A DNA stretch of 64,000 nucleotides from Massariosphaeria phaeospora (GCA_011032825.1 JAADJZ010000042.1:1-64000), one strand, 5' to 3'. Positions 44,690 through 57,585 are shown, counted from the stretch's first letter. Numbers and translations are program-made. Notes: generated by a model not told the origin, from the letters alone.

Positions 44690-47600
44690 AACAAAATTAC
44701 ATAAAAGTAAAAGCGAAAGTCGCAGGCCGAGAGCTAACTGCACTACTTGATAGCGAAGCTGCTTGAACATTAGTTTCCTTAAGATAGGTAGAAAGGAACA
44801 AGATACTTTATTAAGTTAAAGATTAACTAATACGAACAGTGTTAGCTGACGAACAACTACTAGAATATAGAAACAGTTTAATTAACCTAGAAACTTAAGA
44901 AGTTGAGTTGGAAGTTGCGAGCATTAAACACTAACAGTGTATTAATATTATAAACCTTAAGAGTTTCGACATGTATATTAGGTACAACTAGCTACAAAAG
45001 CACAACTCTAACATTGATTAAGAAAACGAAACAATACACAGCCGAAGGCTTAGAAAGAAAGTTGCTATAGTACAACAAAACAAACTAACAATTTAGAGCT
45101 TACCTAGGATCGAGAGAATTAGTTTAATTTTACACTACAAGATCGCGAGAATCTGTAGAAAAGACTCTTAGCAAATAGGCGTTATATGGATACAACAAGT
45201 CGCGCTTCTAGAAACGAGCAAACTACGATCCAACCTCTCTAAAGAACAAAAAAAAAAGTTTAGAAACCTCTCTACCGAATACTAAGCGAAGTTTGGAAGT
45301 TTCTTTGAAAAAGACGAAGAGCACGACCTAGCAGACTACTAAGAATAAAATTACGAGATTATTCTTGAGAAAGGAATGAAACTGCAACTAGGACTAATGT
45401 ATTCTCTAACTCACGACTAGCAAGAGAAATTAAAAAAATACATTTAAAGAAATATCCAGCGAGGATACATACGACCAAGCGAGAGCTTAATAGCTTCGCC
45501 AATATTGTTCGTACTTAAGAAAAACAAGGAATTGAAACTGTGCGTAGATTTTTGACATCTCAACAACGTTACACGAAAAAACAGATACTTACTACCGCTT
45601 ATCTAGAAGCTTATAGATCGACTCTAAGAAGTAAAATAAATTACGAAACTTAACGTACGAGACGGATACTATCGCATTAGAATTGCAAAAAAGCACGAAT
45701 AGATAACAGCTTTCAAGACTAGATATAGACTCTATAAGTACTAGGTTATGCTATTTAGATTAACCAACGCCTTAGCTACGTTTTAGGCCTTAATTAACAA
45801 AGCACTATACGAATACTTGGACATCTTTGTTACAGCGTACTTAGACAACGTATTAATATACTCTAAAGAAACGCTCGAAGAACATTAGAAGCATGTCAAA
45901 AAAGTGCTACAAAAAATAAAGCAGTACTAGCTACTTTTTTACTTAAAGAAATGTAAATTTCACGTTACAGAAACTAGCTATCTAAGATTTATTATCTCAA
46001 GAAAAAGTGTGTCTATGGACCCGAAGAAGATCTAGACTGTACAGAAATAGCTAACTCCTAAAACAGTAAGAAACGTGCAGTTTTTTTTAGAATTTGCTAA
46101 CTTCTATTAAAAGTTTATTAAAAATTACTCTAAGACTACGACCCTACTCTTAGAAGTTACTAAGAAAAATAAAAAGTTCGAATAGACAGAAACACAGAAA
46201 CAGGCGTTTTAAGAACTTAGAAAAAAGTTTACTACAGCACCGATGCTACAGATGCACGACTTAGAAAAGAAAACTTAAGTAAAAACCAATGCCTTAGACT
46301 ACGCATTAAGAGCAATACTATTACAACAATGCAACGACAGGAAATAGAGACTAGTGTTTTACTATTTTAGGAAGTTCTTAAGAGCAGAACTCAACTACGA
46401 CGTTTACGATAAAGAGCTATTAGCAATAATAAACGCTTTCGAACAATAGAAAGCACAGCTGAAAAGAGCAAGGCATTAAGTACAAGTGTACTTAGATTAT
46501 TAGAACCTCACTAGCTTTACTACAACTAAGAAACTAAATTAACGACAAGTTAGATAGGCTGAATTTATAGCAGATTACGATATTAAGATTTACTATTGCA
46601 AAGGAACTAACAACGAAGCCGCAAACGCGCTTAGTTAAAAATTAGATTTTATAGAGACTAACAAACCGGTTACGCACGACTTAGTATTGCAACGAAATCT
46701 CAACGGAACTTTCGAATACAACAAACTGCGACTAGCTAAGATAGCTAGGGTTACAAGCATCAAAGAAAGAATGCACTAAGAATAGAGCAAAGACAACTAG
46801 CAGAGATAGATAGTTACAAACGACACTTAAGCTATATAGCTTATCTAGAAATTACATGCTTTACAAGCATATAGACACCTAAGAATTGACAAAATAGTTC
46901 AACGAATCTCGAACGAGTACTTAATGCCCTACGTACGAAACACAGTTTAGAAAGCAATAGGCAACTATTTGAATTGTTTAAAGAACAAACCTAAGAGACA
47001 TAAGCTCTATAGATTACTCTAACCGCTAGAACTACTCGCACGCCTATGAATTAGCGTTACGATGGACTTTATAGTAAAGCTCTTGAAATCGTTAGAACCT
47101 AGATTAGCACGACTATGCAACTCGATCTTGGTAATCGTAAATTAATTAACTAAAGAATTACATTTTGTACCAACAGAAGAGTTAATTACAGCAGAAGAAA
47201 TAGCTTACGAAGTTACAAAGACACTTGTCGCTAATTACAAATTGCTAGAACAGTTTATTACTAATAGAGACAAGCTGTTTACATTAAAGTTTTAGAATAC
47301 GTTCTTAGCCTAGTTAGGAGTTGCAAAGAAGCTATCAACTAGCTTTCACTCGCAAACAAACGGCTAGACAGAACGAACGAACTAAACGCTAGAACAGTAC
47401 CTACGAATGTACACTAACAAGCTGCAAGACAACTAGGTTGAACTTTTACTAACAGCACAATTAGCATACAACAGCATAAAGTCTACAACTACAGGACACT
47501 CGCCGTACTACGCAAACTATAGATATAAGCTAGTAGCTTATCAAAATTCAAAAGATATTGAAAGCATTTCGCTGACAGCGGACGACAAGGCTTTTAGAAT

Positions 47601-48135
47601 GCGAGAATTACACAACGAATTGAGCCGAAGAATTGCTTAAAGGAACTTTACGACAGCTAAGTTAGCAAACAAGAAAAAGCTTAAGAGACCAACTTTTAAA
47701 GAGGGGAATAGAGTTTTCCTCTTACGAAAAAACCTAAAAACTAAATAACTATGCAACAAGTTAAACAACTTCCGAATAGAACCGTTCAAAATCCTAGAGG
47801 TTAAGAAACTTGTATTATTTAAACTACAGCTACTTGCAAGCATGCACATACATCTAGTTTTTTACAAATTACTCTTTAAACTAGTACTACTAAACGCCGA
47901 AGTAGCAACTAATATCGAGCTTAAAGACGAAGAGTACGAAGTTAAAGAAGTCAAGAACCTACAGAAGTTCGAACGTTAGTAGAAGTACTTGGTTAAATAG
48001 CAAGAATAGCTAGAGAGCTAGAACACATAGGAACCAATACGGAATCTTACGAACTGCAAGGAACTAGTACGAAAGTATTACTAGCGAAATCTAGAAGCAA
48101 AGAATCCGAGTTCTCTAGGAAAGCAAAAAAGTTAA
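44690..48135 (+). pseudogene. Gypsy-I pol: reverse transcriptase, RNase H, integrase, chromodomain
   Basis: One conserved frame from about 44.69 kb to TAA 48133-48135. RT begins near 45.4 kb. FVLKKNKELKLCVDF is at about 45508-45552, and the active-site box at 45838-45849 reads YLDN instead of YLDD, a GAC>AAC change. The RNase H region is at about 46.2-46.65 kb. Integrase: zinc-binding domain near 46.86 kb, first Asp in VTMDF (47056-47070), second in ITNRDKLF near 47.27 kb. A chromodomain at about 47925-48075 has the KYLVK-stop and EPI.NLTNC motifs, which would target histone marks. Stops are all TAG/TAA. The 3' end overlaps a convergent antisense gene. Confidence 0.88.
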
Positions 48136-48613
48136 AAAAAAAAAAAGCAAACAAAGAAGAGTTAGTCTGTAACTAGCCTAGGTTAGCCGAAAGCGTTTCG
48201 AATAGCAGCGGTACAGGACTATTAGTAGAAACTGTACTCTTAGAATTAACAGCAGCGCTGGACTGCGCAGCTTCTAGTTTCTCTAGCTCTTCAATAGCCA
48301 CCTACTTATTAGCAAGACGCTAATTCTTTTTTATCTTAGCAATAGAAAGCTCTACTTGAAGAGTAGCAGCACGAGACTTCGCTGCAAATACTATCTAAGC
48401 GGCTTAGATCCGTGCAGATAGCACCTATTGCTTAGCTAGCAAAAGCTAATGTTGCAAGTCGCAACGCTTTTGTTAAAAAGCTGCTTACTTTCTTTTTGTT
48501 AGAGCAAGACCGCAGGGCGCGCTAGACTAAAGACATTCAGCACACTTATCTAACAAAAAATCAACTAGGCACTTTAAGTTCTTTTTGGAACAACAGCTAT
48601 AGAGAGCAGGCAT
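48047..48613 (-). pseudogene. Antisense Cys-rich / coiled-coil gene inside gypsy-I
   Basis: A minus-strand frame from ATG 48613 to TAA 48047-48049 (189 codons) with about ten in-frame TAG/TAA, again at Gln/Trp-like positions. The N-terminus has Cys at residues 7, 8, 15, 24, 27 and 34 (CCSKKNLKC, DKCAEC, SSAPC), like a small zinc cluster. Residues about 55-125 form a coiled coil rich in Leu, Lys, Gln and Glu. The tail is Ser-rich and ends LVPCSS. Its 3' end overlaps the pol 3' end by 89 bp in convergent orientation. The Cys pattern plus heptads is conserved enough to be a real former gene rather than a shadow. I have seen similar Cys/coiled-coil proteins in fungal genomes but cannot name the family or its role. 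Confidence 0.66.
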
Positions 48614-48872
48614 CTCTAGACTAGTTTCGCGAATACAAGCAACTTAATCGTAACAACAGCAAGTCGACTTGGAGCACGAATCCACGGAAGGCGAAGACTT
48701 AGGCATAGTTAGACTTAAAGACTTAAAAGAATACAAGAAAAAGCTACGACACGACGAGAATCGAGGTTAACCTACTTTTATACGAAAGGGCACCTCTAAT
48801 GCAAAGCACAGAAGAAACCGGCACGGCACAGCAAGACAGCTATTAAAACGATATTCTTAAAGAAAAGGATAA

Positions 48873-49373
48873 TGTTACAAACAGAGACGATACTAGGTAT
48901 TGTAAACTAAGCAACGACGTAGGAAGGTTGTTAGGGCTTGCAGGTCTGCAAGACGAGAGTACAGCAATGCGCGAAGCAGAATTAGATTAGCAGTTACGTA
49001 ATAGTAATTAGTGCGATTAGAGCTTTAGCGGACTGAGCACACTAAGCGGCGAGCGCTTAGCTAGCCTAAAGCGCTTAGTAACTAAGCACACCGAGCGGAC
49101 TAAGCAGGACGCTTTTAGCAAAGAATTATAGAACTATATAGATTAGCAGAATTTCTTTTATAGTTTGGATTCTTTGTAGTTAACTCTTCTAAGTACATTT
49201 TATACATAGATTAGATCTATAGGCAACAGATTGTTACTTTGTTATTCTATCTAGAATAGGATTGAGATTGTTTTCTTGTTGTTACCAAGCTCTTCGAACA
49301 CAGAACAATTCTTTAGGCGAAATCTTCGAGTCTAATAACTCGTACCTTTAGTAAGAGAACACTTCTAATAACA
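48873..49373 (+). repeat. 3' LTR of gypsy-I
   Basis: 501 bp and collinear with the 5' LTR. Differences between the two LTRs are almost all transitions, so they reflect RIP rather than age. After the CATAC duplication (49374-49378), gypsy-III integrase sequence on the minus strand resumes until 49474. Confidence 0.92.
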
Positions 49374-49689
49374 CATACGTCGTAGTTAGCAATGTACTAT
49401 CAAATATTCAAGCTTATTTCTAGCTAGAAAAAAATTCGTTTGAGAATATTATACGTGTTTTTTTTGCTTAAGTATGTAATAAGCGGATGCTTAATAAAAT
49501 ACTTTAGTTGCTAAGCTTTAGTTAAAGCAATTTCGCACGAAATTGCTTTGCTAACTTTTAGCTAAGCTTCGACAAATTCTAGCGTAGCGTAGAAAGTATA
49601 AAAAGCTTTTTTATTTTATAAATAGAATTGCATTAATTTATTACTTTCTACATTAGAGCCTGCTTACTTTGGCAATTCTCTAACATTTA

Positions 49690-51080
49690 AATTAATTAAC
49701 TTTTTTAAAATAAAAATCGCGAGATATTTTGAAAACAGCGATATTTAGAAAGTTTAGAAACCTACTAGATTCTTTACAGCAACGATTGAATAAAGTTCTT
49801 TAAAACAAATTAAAGCTTACAACTACAATAGCTAACTTTAATAAAGTTTTAGTATTAGTAGTACAAGTTAGAGAAATGCAGCAAAGCAGCGTTTTTACTA
49901 GCAAAATTAAGTTTGTTCTACGTAAATAAATAGTTTATAAGAGTTTTAATCTAAAAACAATTTAGATGTGCATAAACGCAACAAGCAATGCGTTAAATAA
50001 AAAGTTATTTTTAAGCAAAAGTTTAAACTTAGAACTTTTTAAAGAGCCTACGAAGTTTTAAAAAACATAAACTTTTGCAATATTTTAAGTACTATAGATT
50101 TCTTTGCAAACTAGCAAAAAGATTTTAAGCTTTAAAGCTTTAGTTAACGACAAGTTTTGCGAGCTAAACATAGCTAAAGCTATGCAAGCTCGTATTCTTA
50201 AGCTTAAATAAAAAGTAGCATACTATTGCAACACTTTGTACTTAACTTGCTTAGGCTTTTTTTTAAATTTCTACTACCTAGCTACTAACAACTCTGTTAA
50301 GCGAACCTTTAGCATAGTAAAAAAATACAAAATTCTCGATTTAGCTTTGTTTAGTAGCGAGATTAAGAACTACGCAATGTTTTAAATACAAATAAAAAAC
50401 AAAGTTTTCTATAACAAGAAATCTATTAGAACTAGCTGCAGCTATATTTTTAACTAGTTAAAAAAGTTTACTTCTACTACAAGCTTAGCTTGGTACTAAA
50501 AAAACTAAAGCAAAGTAATAAACAAATTCTAAACCTACTTAAATATTTACTACGTAAATAAAAACTACGTAGATAAAGCTTAAACTCGCTTTTTTACTTT
50601 ACTTATAAAGAAAAGTACTTTTTAGAAATACAACAAAAAGCTTATAAAACTTACATACAACTTAAGTATAAATACAATTACTAATTTTAATATACTTAAA
50701 AACTATTATTTAGCTAGCTTTTAACTAAATCTCTAAAAACGAATAGCTATTGTAATTTTAGATTTTACTAGCTCTTTTTAAGAAGTTATAAACTGCGTTG
50801 CTTTAATTAATAAAAACTTTTAGCAAGCTAAATACGCTTTGCAAAACTAACTAACAATTGCTAATAGCGCTTTCGCTATTAACTTAAACGCTATAGAATA
50901 AACGTTAGAAGTAGCTACTACTTAAATAGCTCGCTTAAAAGCAACAACTAAACGTACTCGTAGCAAAAAAAAAGTAGTTTAGTAAACTAAAGAGAGAATT
51001 AATTGCTGTTGCTAACTAAAGCTTTGCTTTAAGTGCGTAAACTCTAGCTACTATAGCTCAAACTACTACCTAAACGCAGC
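49690..51080 (+). pseudogene. Gypsy-II gag with degenerate zinc knuckle
   Basis: Stop-riddled plus-strand frame after the LTR. Near 51025-51066 the nucleocapsid motif reads CFKCVNSSYYSSNY, in which the expected His and third Cys are both Tyr (C>T and G>A changes). The upstream part resembles the gag at 62.6-63.8 kb in charge pattern. Sequence from 51080 to 51826 continues in retroelement sense (protease region) without a clear motif. Confidence 0.65.
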
Positions 51081-51826
51081 AAAGAAACTATTGTTAGTTT
51101 AAACTACTACTACGCTTGCTTCTTAAGCAAAAAACGCAACTAAAGCAAAAAGTTTAAAAAACTAGTTACTTTTAGCACAAAACGTAGCTAGAAGTAGACT
51201 AAAAAAAATACGTAAAAATTGTTAAGCTAGTATCTTAAGTTTCGCTAGAAATAGCTAAACAAGAAACCTTTAACTATATACTTACTTATTAATTAAAACA
51301 CTTCTACTTTAACATTGCTAGATTTAGAATATAATACGTATAGTATTGTAAGTAAAAAGTTTTGCAACAAAGCGCGTTTCTAGCGTATTCTAATAGAACA
51401 CTAGCAAATTATAAGCTTAAACAACTACTAAGTAGTAGTTTAAAAAGCTACTTACTTTAACATAAACATTAACAGCTATAAAAAAGTAGTTTAAGCTTTC
51501 GTTATAAGCGACGATAGTTTTAATATTATTCTTAGCTAGCTTTAGATAAACTGCTACAACGTTACTATTGCTTTTGCAAAGAAATCCATTTTTATGCACT
51601 TCGTAAAAATCCAAATTTAAAGCTAAAAAAGAAAAAAACTTTTAAATAGTTTTAGAATTTTAGAAGTGTTTGCTAGAGCTTTTAACTAATTTATACAAAA
51701 CGCAAAACAAAAAAGCTTAACAACTTAGGTTTTTGCAGCATTTATAGCGAACATTTAAAAAGCACTAGCGCTTAAAATCAAGCTTAACTTAAAAAATACT
51801 TTTTTAAACTAAATGCAAAACTAGTA

Positions 51827-52250
51827 ACGTACTTTACGAGTTTGCTGCCTACACGGGTTCGCCGCCTACCGAATTTTACTAAGGAAAATCAATAATCTAG
51901 AGCTTAATAACTCTTAACCTACTTGATAAAATTTTCTAAAAGTTTTACTACTAAGCTGCATCTATATAAACTTTTAGATTCCTAGATTACTAAGCTACAA
52001 CTTTAGTATTTAGAGAGTTATTAAAGAAAAGCTTAAATTATTCGTGCGCTCTAAGCTATCTACTCTTCTAAACTAGCTAAAGCTTAGTAATCTTAGAACT
52101 AGAAAGTTTATATATACAGAAATAATATATTAAATTTTTAGAGAATTCTATCAAGTAGGTTAAGAGTTATTAAGCTCTAGATTATTGATTTTCCTTAGTA
52201 AAATTCGGTAGGCAGCGAACTCGTGTAGGCAGCGAACTCGTAAAGTACGT
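51827..52250. mobile_element. F3-iii: 424-bp MITE with pogo-type ends
   Basis: Flanked by TA (51825-51826; 52251-52252). Terminal motif GTTCGC-T/C-GCCTAC twice at each end. The inverted core AATCAATAATCTAGAGC is shared with F3-i and F3-ii. Less mutated than F3-i. Inserted in gypsy-II between gag and RT. Confidence 0.9.
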
Positions 52251-52319
52251 TACAAAGCTTTTTTACAAACTAAAGCTAATAAGCTTGTACTACACTAGAG
52301 AAAAATAAACTACACTATC

Positions 52320-52645
52320 TACGCTAGCGAATAAGTAAAAAGTACTTATTATTAAGTATAAGTTAAGTTAGAGTTGCATAAACCTAAAGTTAAAGTTAAG
52401 TTAGAGTAATTAAAGCGTAGGTTAAAGTTAAGTTACAGGTACTACTTTTAAGTTAATAAACTTGTTATAACTAGCTGTTATAATTATAAAAACAAAATAT
52501 ATTAAAATATAAAACTATAAAAGTCTATGCTAACTTAACTTTAACCTACGCTATTTAGTTTTAGCGTAAGTATAAGTTAGGTTAGCACTAGAGTTTTACG
52601 TAAGCTAACTTAACTTTAACTTAACTTATACTTATTTACTACTCT
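52320..52645 (-). mobile_element. MITE-A copy (326 bp)
   Basis: Starts TACGCTAGCG and ends TTTACTACTCT, inverted relative to the copy at 24236 and of identical length. Target duplication TACACTATC / AACACTATT (7 of 9 match; one difference is C/T). Inserted in gypsy-II just before the RT domain. Confidence 0.85.
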
Positions 52646-52659
52646 AACACTATTAAGCT

Positions 52660-54620
52660 CGTAAAAAAAAACAAAGTTAAGTTAAAAGTTCTATACGGCT
52701 TGCTTTATAACATATTCAAAAACAAACTTCTCGTACTAAAAAAGCAGCTTACTTTTTATTTTAACTAGGAATTTATACGAGTTAGCTACTTCTAGCCTAG
52801 CGCTTCTATTTTATTTGCAAAAAAACTAGAAAGCGAATTAAGATTTTGCGTAGATTAATAGGCACTTAACGTAATTTAAGAAAAAAACTAGTATTCTTTG
52901 CCGCTAATTTACGAAACGCTAAACTAAATTAGCAAAGCTAAACGTTGTTTAAGCGTTTTACAAAATCTAGATCGCACTTAGAAAAAAGTAGAAAATAGCG
53001 TTCTATACAAGATTTAAGCTATATAAATAAATAGTTTGTTTTTTTAAGCTAGCTAACGCACTAAGTACTTTTTAGAAGTATATTAATTACGTTTTTGTAG
53101 CGCACATTAATATTAACGCTTTTGAGTACATTAAAAACGTGCTTATTTACTTTAACAAAAGCTAAAAAAAACTACTGCTAAAGAGTTAAAGCAATTGTTT
53201 AAAAACTCTAAAACGCTAGCCTGCACTTTAATATTAAGAAATTAAAGTTTAAAGTTACAAAAACTAAGTATTTTAGCATTTTATTAAAGTTAAAAAAAGT
53301 ATTAGCATAAATCTAAAAAAAAGTACAAGCAATTTTTAAGTAAAAGGCGCTAGCTTTAGTTAAAAAAATACAAAGCTTTGTTAGCTTTGCAAATTTTTAC
53401 AAGCAACTTATACGCAATTTTTCTGCTATTGTTTTCTTGCTAACGAAGTTAACAAGCAAAAGCTACAAGTTTAGCTAAAGCTAAAAGCAACAAAAAGCGT
53501 TTAATACGCTAAAAAAAAAATTATGTCTAGCTCGTTGCTAGTTTATTTTAACTTAGACTTAAATATAGTAATTAAAGTAAACGCTTTTAAATACGCTACA
53601 AGCAGCGCTTTTTTACAAAAAGCTAAAAACAATATATAGCACGTAGTAGCTTACTACTTTGTAAAAAACTTTTTAACAGAGTTTAATTATACAATTTACA
53701 ACAAAAAGCTGCTAGCAGTAATTAAGTATATTAAAAAATAAAAGTCTAAGCTAAAAGTAGTTTTTGAAATTGTAGTTTATACAAACTACAAAAACTTGCT
53801 ATATTTTATAACTACTTGCTTACTTACAAAGTAGCACGTTCGCTAAGCAAACATTTTTTTTAAATACAATTTAAAGTTTGTGTACTACTTAAGCGCAGTA
53901 AACAAATAAGCAAACGCTTTTTTCTAAAAAAAGCAAAACTTTTTTTAAAATAAAATAAACTTTTGCTTCTAGAGTTGCTATTTTTAAATTTTCAAACTAA
54001 CAAGCGTTTTTAATAAAAGCAATATTACAAGAAATACACTTAGCGTTATACACGCTTTTTTTATTTAAACTTTTGCAACTTAAACTACTACAGTACTAGC
54101 TATTCTTAAAACTAATATTCCGCAGAATATTAAAAATGCTAAAAAAAGTTTTACTTTTTTAAAAGAAAATGCTACTGCAATATTCAAAAATATAGAGATT
54201 AAAAAAAGCGTTTTAACTTTAAATGCTTTTTATAAAAAAAAAATATAAGCTTACAAAAGAATATTCTCGCTTAAAATAACAAAGCTAGAAAAGAAATAAC
54301 GCTAAACAAGCTTTAGCAAAGAAGCGTTGTAGAAAATAAAATTTACAAAAGCGCTTTTAACGCAGTGCAAAAAAGCTTCTTTAAAAAGAGCGCTCGCTAG
54401 AAATTTCTACTAAAATTAAATTTAAAAGCTTTACTAGCAAACTGCGGCGCTAATAGTAGTAAACTTTTTTACTAAAAAAAAAGTAAGTGCCAAAAACGCA
54501 CTATTTGTGCACGAAACTAATTTTTAAAGTATACAACTTTTCTATTGCTAAGCACTTAAACAGAAAAAATACGTATAATATTCTTAAACAAGAGTTTTTT
54601 TAGCTTAAAATAAAGTTTGA
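52660..54620 (+). pseudogene. Gypsy-II reverse transcriptase / RNase H region
   Basis: Plus-strand RT remnants begin near 52.73 kb. An FICKKT-type strand and an RRLIG box around 52.80-52.87 kb match the KKPGG.LRFCVDYR.LN motif in position. A YIKNVLIYF stretch near 53.13 kb stands where Y-x-D-D-V-L-I-Y-S belongs, with both Asp lost. RNase H-like sequence follows at about 53.55-53.9 kb. The end shows an integrase zinc-binding start (LNRKNTYNILKQEFF at about 54.55 kb), cut by F2-b at 54623. Confidence 0.7.
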
Positions 54621-54622
54621 TA

Positions 54623-56486
54623 ATGTACTTTACGAGTTCGTGCATTACACAAGTTCGTGCATTACTTTTGCTAAGCTTCTACTAAACTCTACTTTCTACG
54701 TAATGCTTTAACAACAACACTAAATAGAACTTTCTAAAGAACGTTAGATACAGCTTGCTCTTTAGGCTTTTAAACAAAATGCAACACTTTTTTAGCAACG
54801 CGCTGCAGCTATGTACAACGTTAATTAATTAACACTAAGCTACTAACGCGTAGAATAGACTTTACAAGCAAATTACTAGCCTAAATTAAAGAATCTAACA
54901 AAAACTAAGAAAAGCGTAGTTGTTGAGTATATACTTAAGCTTATATTGCGCGGATTTTTTTTTAAGCTCGCAGCTGTAGCTAATATAGCCAATTCCTTGC
55001 GCGCAAAGCGCAATCTAAGCTAGGTTAGCTTAAACTAGCTTAGTACGTAGGTTATGCACTGCTTTAAGTTTACAATAAAGTTTAATCGCAAGTACAATTA
55101 CAAAAAAGCGCTTTGCGAGAATTTTAAAGTTATCTAGAGCTAGTTTCGCTTAGTAGCTAATATAAAAGCTAAGTATAGTATCTAGAATGTAAACACGTAC
55201 AACTTTAACAAAACAAGCTTTATAATAGGCTAGATTTTAACTAAAGTAGTTGTTACTACTTTAGAGAAACGAGGACAGCTAAAGGCAATACAGCAAGGCA
55301 ATAGAAAGTAAACAATAGTTATTCAAAGCATTAACGCAACAGAGTAAGCTATTCTACTTTTTATTATTTTTAAAGGCTACTATTACTTCTTTGTTTAGTA
55401 CAAAGAAAAGAATTTGCTTTAAAACTAGGTTATTGCAGTTTCTAAGAAAAGCTAGACAACAAATAAACTTAAACTGTAGTAGTTAAAGCACTTTAATAAG
55501 CATACAAAGAAAAAAGTAGTTAGCAGCTACTAACTACTCGCAATTAATAGCTATAAGAGCTATAACTCGCTTGCATTCTAGCAATACTACAAAAAAAACA
55601 AAATTATTACTATTTGCATGCTTTCGTACTTATCGCACTTTCTACAGCTTTTTAATGTAAGTTGTTTTGCTTTTCTAAAGAAAGCGTACGAGCGCTAAGC
55701 TAAAAATCTCATGCGCAACTAAATTACTTACATTACAAAACTTAAGTTTTTACTATACTTTATACGCGCCTATAATGCAGCAATTACTTTTAGTAATATC
55801 CAAAAAAAGTTTCAAAGCGCTAGATTAGTTCTATTTAACCTAAAACAAGTTATAATAGCTTTTAACGTTTGGCTACGTACTCTATTACTACTACTACTTA
55901 TTAACAACGAGCCTTAGCAGTCGCAAACTCTAAGCAATACTTTTAAACTAAAGTTGCAATTAACGCTTGTAAAAGCAAAAATTCAAATGCATATAAATAG
56001 CTTACTAACGTCTATAGTAAAGGCCTTTAAAAAAGTTTTAAAAAGAGCAGCTATTATCGCGCACAAGCTAGTGTTAGCGCAACAAAAAATAGCTAAACTA
56101 AAAATAGCAAATAAAGCTGCTACGCGACGTAAATCGCATAAAAGAAAGCAGGTTTAAGTAGAAAAAACTTTAATAGTTGAGAATAAAGCTTGTTTAACTA
56201 CTCTAAAGAAGTTTAAAGCGCGTAGTAATAAAAAAAAGCTAAAAACGCAAGTGCGCGCTAAAGTAGGTAAACTATTTTAAAAATAGTGTAAATAGTGTTA
56301 TTAAGCTAGGCACAACGCGCGTACGTGTAAGCAAGTAGTAAAAGTAAACTCTAAATAATATCTCGTGTTATATTACTTTACACAAAGCTAAAGTAAGCTG
56401 TTTTACGCTAAAATAGAGAAGTTTTAGTAGAAGCTTAGCAAAAGTAATGCACGAACTCGTATAATGCACGAACTCGTAAAGTACGT
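54623..56486 (+). mobile_element. F2-b: pogo-like element (1,864 bp)
   Basis: Flanked by TA (54621-54622; 56487-56488), inverted termini A-T/C-GTACTTTACGAGTTCG. Plus-strand transposase remnants run from the N-terminal domain (VVVEYILKLILRGFFFKLA, about 54.92 kb) through the DDE domain to a Lys/Ala-rich C-terminus open at 55954-56157 (ending RRKSHKRKQV). Same length as F2-a. Its insertion splits gypsy-II integrase; the integrase sense resumes at 56489. Confidence 0.9.
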
Positions 56487-56488
56487 TA

Positions 56489-57583
56489 TATAATAATACA
56501 TTGCAAATTGTAACGCTTACAAATAAGCAAAACTATAGAAAAAACTTAAAAGCAAATTTTTACGCTTGCTACTAGTTCTAGCTTGCATATAAAAACAACT
56601 TTTTATAGACTTTATAATAAAACTTTTTAAAAGCAATAGCTACACTAATTTTTTTGGTTATTACAAACTAACTTAGCAAGAATATAATCTTAATTTTAAT
56701 AGCTTAAATAGACGCAAAATTTGTAGCTACAATTTTTCTTAACAAAGTAGTAGCTTACTACTAGCTTTTAAACGCGATTGTTTTAAATAAAAAAATTTAA
56801 TTTGTAAAAAACCTTTAGAAAATTTTGTGCAAAGAACTTAGAATTGTGTAGCACTTCTTAACAGCGTTTTACCTAAAAACAAACAAAGCTACAAAAAAGC
56901 AAATTTAATAATTAAATTTATTTTTTGCTTTTTTGTAGATTAAAACTAAAAGAACTAGGCAGCGCTGTGCTTAATAGTTCAAATTACTATTCAAAGCAAA
57001 AAGCAGTTTTTACAAAAGTTAGCTTGTTTTTTTTACAATATAGTTACAAAATAAACTTTATTTAGTTTAAAGCTAATAAAACTGCAAACGCTTTGTACTA
57101 AAACTTTTTTAATCTAGCTCAAAACGTTTTAAACATAGCGCGAAAAATTAAAAAAGTAGTTAACTTCGCTTAAGCAGCGATAGCTAAAGCCTAATAAAAG
57201 TAAAAAAAATAAGCAAACAAATACCGCAAAAAAGCGCTTATTTTACGAGTAGAAAACAAAGTTTAGCTGCAATATAGTAAACAGCTTTTTAACAGCTACT
57301 CTAGCAAGAAACTTAACTAGAAAAATAGCAATTTCTTTGTACTAAAAGTTAAATTTGCAGCTAACGTTCGCTTAGATACGCTATTTAAAATTAATCTAAT
57401 TTTTTCTATAGACTAGCGAAAGCTCGTAGCAAGCAACTTTTTTAATAGCTAAGTTATTACAAACTAGCGCTTAGCTAGCATCTAAATTAAAGAAGTAGCA
57501 AAATACCTCGTTAAGAGTATTACAGCAAAGCAACAAAAGAAAGTTAAAAAAAGCTAGCAAAAGCAATACTAAGTAAAATAAGT
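56489..57583 (+). pseudogene. Gypsy-II integrase core and chromodomain start
   Basis: Continues the integrase from 54.62 kb. KSKFLRLL and QLFIDFI (first catalytic Asp retained) are at about 56.54-56.63 kb, with later strands similar to gypsy-III integrase on the other strand at 40.9-42.2 kb. A NKYRKKALILRVENKVQLQY-like stretch near 57.22 kb and an EVAKYLVK...KKQYxVKxV stretch at 57.49-57.58 kb mark the C-terminal domain and chromodomain. Cut by F1-ii. Confidence 0.7.
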
Positions 57584-57585
57584 TA

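Larger units (their letters stand above)
42197..49373 (+). mobile_element. Gypsy-I: complete 7,177-bp Ty3/gypsy chromodomain LTR retrotransposon
   Basis: Two LTRs of exactly 501 bp (42197-42697 and 48873-49373), both TGTTACAAAC to AATAACA. A 5-bp duplication CATAC lies at 42192-42196 and 49374-49378. Directly before the 3' LTR is the purine-rich AAAGAAAAGGATAA (polypurine tract). Between the LTRs are a gag-like region, then pol in the order protease/RT/RNase H/integrase/chromodomain, and an antisense gene. All frames carry many TAG/TAA. It is inserted in gypsy-III integrase. Solo LTRs of the same family lie at 125 and 28184. Confidence 0.95.
49475..57583 (+). mobile_element. Gypsy-II: chromodomain gypsy element, interrupted three times
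   Basis: LTR of about 211 bp at 49475-49685 (TGTAATAAGC to CTAACA), followed by TTTAAATTAATTAA, which matches the base run after the 62236 LTR. Gag, RT, integrase and the start of a chromodomain follow in order on the plus strand, broken by F3-iii (51827), MITE-A (52320) and F2-b (54623). Coding sense continues across each after removal. It ends at 57583 where F1-ii begins; no 3' LTR is seen. Every domain is RIP-mutated. Confidence 0.8.

Noticed and set aside
47637..47849. 70-codon minus-strand open frame in gypsy-I
   Set aside because: It is antisense to integrase/linker coding and lacks the Cys/coiled-coil pattern of the separate antisense gene at 48047-48613.
42197..49373. Gypsy-I as an active retrotransposon
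   Set aside because: The RT active site reads YLDN and dozens of stops break gag and pol, so it cannot move autonomously.
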